From Paenibacillus sp. cl123 (GTDB taxonomy: Bacteria > Bacillota > Bacilli > Paenibacillales > NBRC-103111), in contig NZ_FMYY01000008.1 in NCBI RefSeq assembly GCF_900101595.1, positions 1-59,223 on the forward strand: a stretch of DNA of 59,223 nt. The letters run 5' to 3'. A model generated the notes under the pieces. That model saw only the letters and a list, made by a program, of their open reading frames with translations. It did no database searches and was not told where the DNA came from. Below, one piece after another: positions 55,132-59,223 of the stretch. The first letter of the stretch is position 1. The number at the start of each line of letters is the position of its first letter. A program made the position numbers and the translations under genes.

Positions 55132-55992
55132 CTAGCGCTTTTTTCTTTCAGCCATCCGGTATGAACGCGCCGAGGTCCGGGTAATTTTTTTGAAAGTTTT
55201 GCCGAAATGGGAAAAGTTGTCAAATCCGACGCTCGCCGCCACATCGATGATCTTCAAATCCGTTTCGCGGAGCTGGCGCTGGGCTTCCCGCACCCGGGTC
55301 AAATTCAGATAGTCGGTTAAGGCAAAGCCCGTCACTTCCTTGAACATCCGGCTCAAGTAATAAGGGCTGACGAAAAAACGCTCCGACAGCATATGGAGAT
55401 GGATCGGCTCGGCGTAATGGACATTGAGAAAACGCACGATTTCCGATATTTTCTTGTGCATGGGAGTGGCGTAAGCAAGCTCCACCGGCGCATGCTTCTG
55501 AAGAAAGCGCGAGGCCAGTAGCAGCAGGTCCACGGCAGCATGTCTGACGTAAAGCTCATAGCCAATCGGCTGCTCTGCGAGCTCTGCTTCCAGCCGGTCC
55601 ATATGGCTCTCGATGACCTCTTGATCATCTGCAGGCAGCCGGATCACCGGACTGTCCTGGTGAAAGGGACTGAGCAGAAGCTTGGACTGCTGGTCGCAGA
55701 CCGAGTGGACGAACCGGTCGTCAAAATGCAGGATGACACGCTCATGTCCGCCGGACCCCGCCTGCAGCGTCTTATGTAGCTCATATTTATTAATAAAAAC
55801 GAGATCCCCTTGCTGGATAGGATAAGAGGAGTCTTTGATGAAATAAATACGCTCGCCCGATCGCATATAGTAGATTTCGTAATAGGGGTGGAAGTGATTA
55901 TCCGTCATACTGAAAGGCGTGCTGCGTTTGGCATACTCAACGTACAAAGGATCGGACATGCTGCCGAAGCTGCTAATCTGGGCATCGCTCAT
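55132..55992 (-). CDS. AraC-family regulator
   Basis: A 286-aa one-component regulator. Start ATG 55992, with AGAGGTAAT upstream. The N-terminal cupin (about 25-110) contains DNHFHPYYEIYYMRSGERIYF (His-rich) and QQGDLVFINKYELHKT. The C-terminal 100 residues have two HTH motifs: LHMLSERFFVSPYYLSRMFK and VGFDNFSHFGKTFKKITRTS. It is divergent from the Gfo/Idh/MocA oxidoreductase gene, whose regulator it probably is. Confidence 0.9.
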   Translation of the reverse strand: MSDAQISSFGSMSDPLYVEYAKRSTPFSMTDNHFHPYYEIYYMRSGERIYFIKDSSYPIQQGDLVFINKYELHKTLQAGSGGHERVILHFDDRFVHSVCDQQSKLLLSPFHQDSPVIRLPADDQEVIESHMDRLEAELAEQPIGYELYVRHAAVDLLLLASRFLQKHAPVELAYATPMHKKISEIVRFLNVHYAEPIHLHMLSERFFVSPYYLSRMFKEVTGFALTDYLNLTRVREAQRQLRETDLKIIDVAASVGFDNFSHFGKTFKKITRTSARSYRMAERKKR

Positions 55993-56138
55993 CGCTATTA
56001 CCTCTCTTTCGAGCTTCATTATAGCAAAATATGCGGGATTAATAAATAAATCAGCATGAAAGGAGCAGAAATACATTTTATATTGCGTTAATATGAAGGG
56101 GAGAAGAAGAACAACGAATGAGATGGAGGCGACATGCA

Positions 56139-57437
56139 TTGAACACGAAAAAAACGTATGTTTTAGTCGGATCCGGGGGCCGCGCTGAATTTTTTTACTC
56201 GGCTATTGCCACTCACTATAAGGAAACCTCGCAGCTGCTGGCTTTCTGCGATATCAACCAGACTCGTATGGATTACGCGAACAAACGGCTCGTGGACAAG
56301 TATAATTATCCGGCAGTGAATACTTATAAATCCAATGAGTTCGATCAGATGATCGCCCAAGAAAAGCCTGATGCCGTCATCGTCACCAGTGTGGACCGCA
56401 CGCATCATACTTATATTATTCGCGCGCTGGAGCTGGGCTGCGACGTGATCACCGAGAAGCCGATGACCGTGGATGAGGACAAATGCCAGGAGATTTTGAA
56501 TGCCGTCGAGCGGACGGGACGTAATGTCCGGGTTACGTTCAACTACCGCTACGCTCCTCATCATACGAAGGCACGCGAGCTTATTGAGGACGGCGTCATT
56601 GGAAAAGTGACTTCCGTGCATTTCGAATGGCTGCTGAATACCCAGCATGGAGCCGACTACTTCCGCCGCTGGCATCGGGACAAGCGGAACAGCGGAGGGC
56701 TGCTCGTTCACAAGTCCACGCATCACTTCGATCTTGTCAACTTCTGGATCGGTTCTCAGCCGGAAACGGTGTTTGCTTTCGGCGACCTGTTGTTCTACGG
56801 GCGCGAGAACGCCGAGCAGCGGGGAGTCACCAAGTTCTACGAGCGTGCCACGGGCAATCCGAATGCCGAGAACGATCCGTTCGCTCTGCACCTGGACTCG
56901 AATGATCATCTGAAAGCGATGTATCTGGATGCCGAGCATGAGGACGGCTATCGCCGCGATCAGAGCGTATTCGGAGACGGCATCAACATCGAGGATACGA
57001 TGGGCGTTTTGGTGCGCTACAAAAACAATGCGATCCTGACCTACTCCTTGAACGCATACTTGCCATGGGAAGGCTACCGCATCGCCTTTAACGGTACGAA
57101 GGGACGTCTCGAGATGTCGATCGTCGAGCAATCCTACGTGAACTCGGGCGGCGACAAGGCGCTGGAAGGCGCGTTGAAAGGAAAAACGATGCGCGTTTTC
57201 CCGATGTTTGCCGCTCCTTACGAGGTTGAGGTGGAAGAGGGAGTCGGCGGTCATGGGGGCGGCGATCCGGTGCTGCTCAACGATATTTTCGGCACGCCTG
57301 TCGAGGATCGCTTCAACCGCGCGGCCGACCATGTCGATGGAGCGCGCTCCATCTTGACAGGGATAGCGGCCAACCGTGCGATTCGTACGGGTCTCCCCGT
57401 CAACATCGACGATCTGGTGAAGTTCTACAAGAAATAA
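56139..57437 (+). CDS. Gfo/Idh/MocA-family NAD(P)-dependent oxidoreductase
   Basis: A 432-aa sugar or polyol dehydrogenase. The best start is TTG 56139, as GGAGG lies 10 bases upstream and the ATG 56118 has none. The Rossmann motif is VLVGSGGRAEFF; the catalytic signature ITEKPMTVDED contains the EKP lysine; the C-terminal domain includes GGLLVHKSTHHFDLVNFW with the paired His. The substrate is unknown. It is divergent from an AraC-type gene. Confidence 0.88.
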   Translation: MNTKKTYVLVGSGGRAEFFYSAIATHYKETSQLLAFCDINQTRMDYANKRLVDKYNYPAVNTYKSNEFDQMIAQEKPDAVIVTSVDRTHHTYIIRALELGCDVITEKPMTVDEDKCQEILNAVERTGRNVRVTFNYRYAPHHTKARELIEDGVIGKVTSVHFEWLLNTQHGADYFRRWHRDKRNSGGLLVHKSTHHFDLVNFWIGSQPETVFAFGDLLFYGRENAEQRGVTKFYERATGNPNAENDPFALHLDSNDHLKAMYLDAEHEDGYRRDQSVFGDGINIEDTMGVLVRYKNNAILTYSLNAYLPWEGYRIAFNGTKGRLEMSIVEQSYVNSGGDKALEGALKGKTMRVFPMFAAPYEVEVEEGVGGHGGGDPVLLNDIFGTPVEDRFNRAADHVDGARSILTGIAANRAIRTGLPVNIDDLVKFYKK

Positions 57438-57460
57438 AGGCAAGACTATATTTCAATAGC

Positions 57461-57506
57461 ATGCAGCAAGCCCCCCGTAGCGTCGCAGCCGAGGGGCTTG
57501 CTGCAT
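57461..57506. terminator. bidirectional terminator
   Basis: ATGCAGCAAGCCCC (57461-57474) and GGGGCTTGCTGCAT (57493-57506) form a perfect 14-bp stem between convergent genes; T-runs are weak. Confidence 0.75.
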
Positions 57507-57569
57507 GAACGTAGGATCGGCGCCCTGAGCCTCCGTCGGCAAACATGAGGGGCCGAGGCGCTACAGAGC

Positions 57570-57785
57570 TTACAGCTTGGATTTGATTTTGAAGTGAACA
57601 ACGGCCGTATACAGCAGCTTGCCTGCATTCTGGTCAAAGACAGTTTGATGCTGTACGGAGGCTACCTGCAGCATTAATGATTTGTTGATCGTAACCTGTT
57701 CCTCCACCTTGCGCTCCAAGTTTTTTAAGTCATACGCTTCGAAAAATTCCACTTTATCTTCGATCATATCAAGTCTGAATTCCAT
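57570..57785 (-). CDS. DUF2536-family small protein (YrzA-like)
   Basis: A 71-aa cytoplasmic protein: MEFRLDMIEDKVEFFEAYDL at the start, then ERKVEEQVTINKSLMLQVAS and YTAVVHFKIKSKL at the end. This matches the small YrzA/DUF2536 family of Bacillus and Paenibacillus, of unknown function. AGGAGG lies upstream; ATG 57788 just before is an equally possible start. The longer frame upstream is not supported. Confidence 0.8.
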   Translation of the reverse strand: MEFRLDMIEDKVEFFEAYDLKNLERKVEEQVTINKSLMLQVASVQHQTVFDQNAGKLLYTAVVHFKIKSKL

Positions 57786-57930
57786 CATTCGGGTCCTCCT
57801 AAGCAGACTCATGTTTACAAGGTAAGTATTCGACTTCAACGGTCTGAATCCTTCCATGAGGCTTCTATTGAGCATTTTGAAAATAAAGCGATAGGTCAAA
57901 AGTATTAAATTTTTTTGATGTTGGCCTGTC

Positions 57931-57959
57931 TTGGTAAAATGTCGAATTCGCCATATAAT
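57931..57959 (+). promoter_or_regulatory. promoter of the surface protein gene
   Basis: TTGGTA (57931-57936), 17-base spacer, TATAAT (57954-57959). It would give a leader of about 45 bases. Confidence 0.65.
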
Positions 57960-58009
57960 GTGAAAGGACTATTTTATTTGATTCTATTTATCGAAAAGGA
58001 GATACATGC

Positions 58010-59223
58010 ATGAATGTGATCCGCAACATTAAGACTTTGGAAGGAACGCAAAGCTGCGAGAACTACATAAGCAGGCCCAAATCGGCTCCGGGTAGGCTGA
58101 AGAAAGTACTGCTTACAGCTCTGCTGGCTCAAACCGTGGCTGTTCTTCCCTTCGGCGCTCTGGCTTTTGCAGCCGTGGAAAATCCGGTCTACAAAGATGT
58201 ATCGGCTTCTTCCTGGTCGCATAATTATATTTATCAGATGTCGGCGCTGGGTATCGTCGAAGGTGACCAAGACGGCAGCTTCAATCCTCAGCAAGCCGTT
58301 AGCCGGCAAGAAGCTATTATCATGGCTGTGAGATTTATGGGCGGCAACGGGCAAGCGGATGCCGGATCACTCCCTCTGCAAGTATCGGATTGGGCAAAAG
58401 GTTGGGCGGGACAAGCAGTCGAGCGCGGCCTGCTCGTAGCAAGCGAAGAGAATGCTGTCGAAAATTGGGGTAGCCAGCCTGCGAGCCGAGAGTGGATTAC
58501 GAAGCTCGTCGTGAGAGCGACAGGGAAGCAAAGCGAGCTCAGCGGATCAGAGCAAGCAGCGTCCGGGTTTAATGACGCCTCGCAAATTTCACCGGATCTG
58601 CGCAGTTATATCGGCGCTGCAGTAAAGCTGAACATGGTCAGCGGATTCCCTGACAATACATTCAGACCGAAAGACACGATGACCCGCGAACAGATCGCTT
58701 CGATATTCAGCAAAGCGAATACATATACAGTCGATACAACAAACCGGGTTGTGCGAGGGATTTTGCAAAGCCTTTCGGCGAGCAGCGTCGAAGTTTTGAC
58801 TGATGCAGGAGACATTCAATCCTTTGTACTCGCTTCTAATGTGAACGGGTTAAGCGGGAGCAGCGAGGCTTTGAACCTGAAGATAGGAGAAGCCGTTTCC
58901 GTCATCCAGAGAGAAGGTGTGGCGCTCTTTATCGCCGGAACGGGCGGAACAGTACAAGCTGAGCCTGGCAAGCCTGGGGAAAAAGGTGAGAAGGGCGAGA
59001 AAGGAGATAAAGGGGAGAAAGGAGATAAAGGCGACAAAGGGGATAAAGGTGACCGCGGGGACGCTGGCTCACAAGGAGAGAAGGGTATTCAAGGAACCGC
59101 TGGAGCAGTCGGTCCGCAAGGTCCGGCAGGAGCCGACGGTGCAGTCGGTCCGCAAGGCCCGGTAGGTCCGGCAGGAGCCGATGGAGCGGTCGGTCCGCAA
59201 GGCCCGGTAGGTCCGGCAGGAGC
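58010..59223 (+). CDS. SLH-domain surface protein with collagen-like repeats (3' end outside window)
   Basis: The frame is open from ATG 58010 (AAAGGAG 8 bases upstream) to the end of the window, 404 codons without a stop. A signal peptide is at about 31-54 (LLTALLAQTVAVLPFGALAF). SLH domains: YKDVSASSWSHNYIYQMSAL (about 61-108), a degenerate second one, and FNDASQISPDLRSYIGAAVK to about 235 with TFRPKDTMTREQIASIF. A short beta-rich domain follows. From about residue 322 Gly-X-Y triplets begin (GEKGEKGDKGEKGDKGDKG), then 45-bp repeats. SLH domains bind pyruvylated wall polymer, so this is a cell-surface filament or coat protein. Confidence 0.9.
   Translation, partial: MNVIRNIKTLEGTQSCENYISRPKSAPGRLKKVLLTALLAQTVAVLPFGALAFAAVENPVYKDVSASSWSHNYIYQMSALGIVEGDQDGSFNPQQAVSRQEAIIMAVRFMGGNGQADAGSLPLQVSDWAKGWAGQAVERGLLVASEENAVENWGSQPASREWITKLVVRATGKQSELSGSEQAASGFNDASQISPDLRSYIGAAVKLNMVSGFPDNTFRPKDTMTREQIASIFSKANTYTVDTTNRVVRGILQSLSASSVEVLTDAGDIQSFVLASNVNGLSGSSEALNLKIGEAVSVIQREGVALFIAGTGGTVQAEPGKPGEKGEKGEKGDKGEKGDKGDKGDKGDRGDAGSQGEKGIQGTAGAVGPQGPAGADGAVGPQGPVGPAGADGAVGPQGPVGPAG
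59103..59223 (+). repeat. 45-bp coding repeats (collagen-like), running out of the window
   Basis: The unit that starts GTCGGTCCGCAAGGCCCGGT occurs at 45-bp steps near the end (about 59144 and 59189) with a diverged copy at about 59108; each encodes 15 residues, VGPQGPVGPAGADGA. The late copies are almost identical, a sign of recent expansion. Confidence 0.85.

Overview
The window is a GC-rich, low-redundancy stretch of a Bacillota chromosome that looks most like Paenibacillus: many paired ABC sugar transporters with YesM/YesN-type two-component systems, AraC and GntR regulators, strong AGGAGG-type ribosome binding sites, Rho-independent terminators, an SLH-domain cell-surface protein with collagen-like repeats, and a B. 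subtilis-like queCDEF operon under a preQ1-I riboswitch. Most of it is an archipelago for the use of pectin and arabinan side chains.

Layout. (1) 1-370: the 3' end of a small gene, a large palindrome and a terminator. (2) 488-11910: a compact relative of the B. subtilis yes cluster for rhamnogalacturonan I: yesM and yesN (two-component system), yesO-P-Q (ABC importer, with a cre-like site before yesO), yesR (GH105), yesT (CE12 acetylesterase) and yesZ (GH42). The lyases of the B. subtilis cluster are absent. (3) 12072-13361: a decayed Rpn-type gene and a TipA/Mta-like MerR regulator with a classic 19-bp-spacer promoter. (4) About 13.49-20.12 kb: an AT-rich island bordered by an 18/21-bp direct repeat. 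It holds a KAP-type P-loop ATPase translationally coupled to a small zinc-ribbon protein, two immunity-protein-like genes, a truncated plasmid/phage Rep gene, an AraC remnant, a THUMP-type RNA methyltransferase and an APH-type kinase.

(5) 20205-33531: GH51 arabinofuranosidase with an AraC regulator, a PhyH dioxygenase, an ACR3/BASS transporter, a DUF1835 protein, then araR, a G1 (eqolisin) peptidase convergent with it, and araD-araB-araA-araM behind two AraR operators 33 bp apart. (6) 33703-38164: a GntR regulator fused to a solute-binding domain, an SGNH hydrolase and an orphan sugar-binding lipoprotein. (7) 38320-50368: a membrane-tethered AraC regulator, two paralogous sugar-binding lipoproteins, LplB/LplC-type permeases separated by three near-identical hairpins, a broken gene, and uxaC-uxaE, which together take D-galacturonate to D-fructuronate. 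(8) 50754-57788: a DEAD-box helicase, queC-D-E-F (reverse strand) behind a preQ1-I riboswitch, a divergent AraC/Gfo-Idh-MocA pair and a DUF2536 protein. (9) 58010 to the window end: the SLH plus collagen-like surface protein, open at its 3' end.

How it fits together: extracellular or surface breakdown products of pectin (rhamnogalacturonan, arabinan, galactan side chains, galacturonate) enter through the ABC importers. GH105, CE12, GH42 and GH51 trim and deacetylate them inside the cell. Arabinose goes through AraA-AraB-AraD to xylulose-5-phosphate, and galacturonate through UxaC-UxaE to fructuronate. The best candidate for an undescribed system is the KAP ATPase / zinc-ribbon pair in the AT-rich island. 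Gene functions are calls from motif recognition only; no database search was run.
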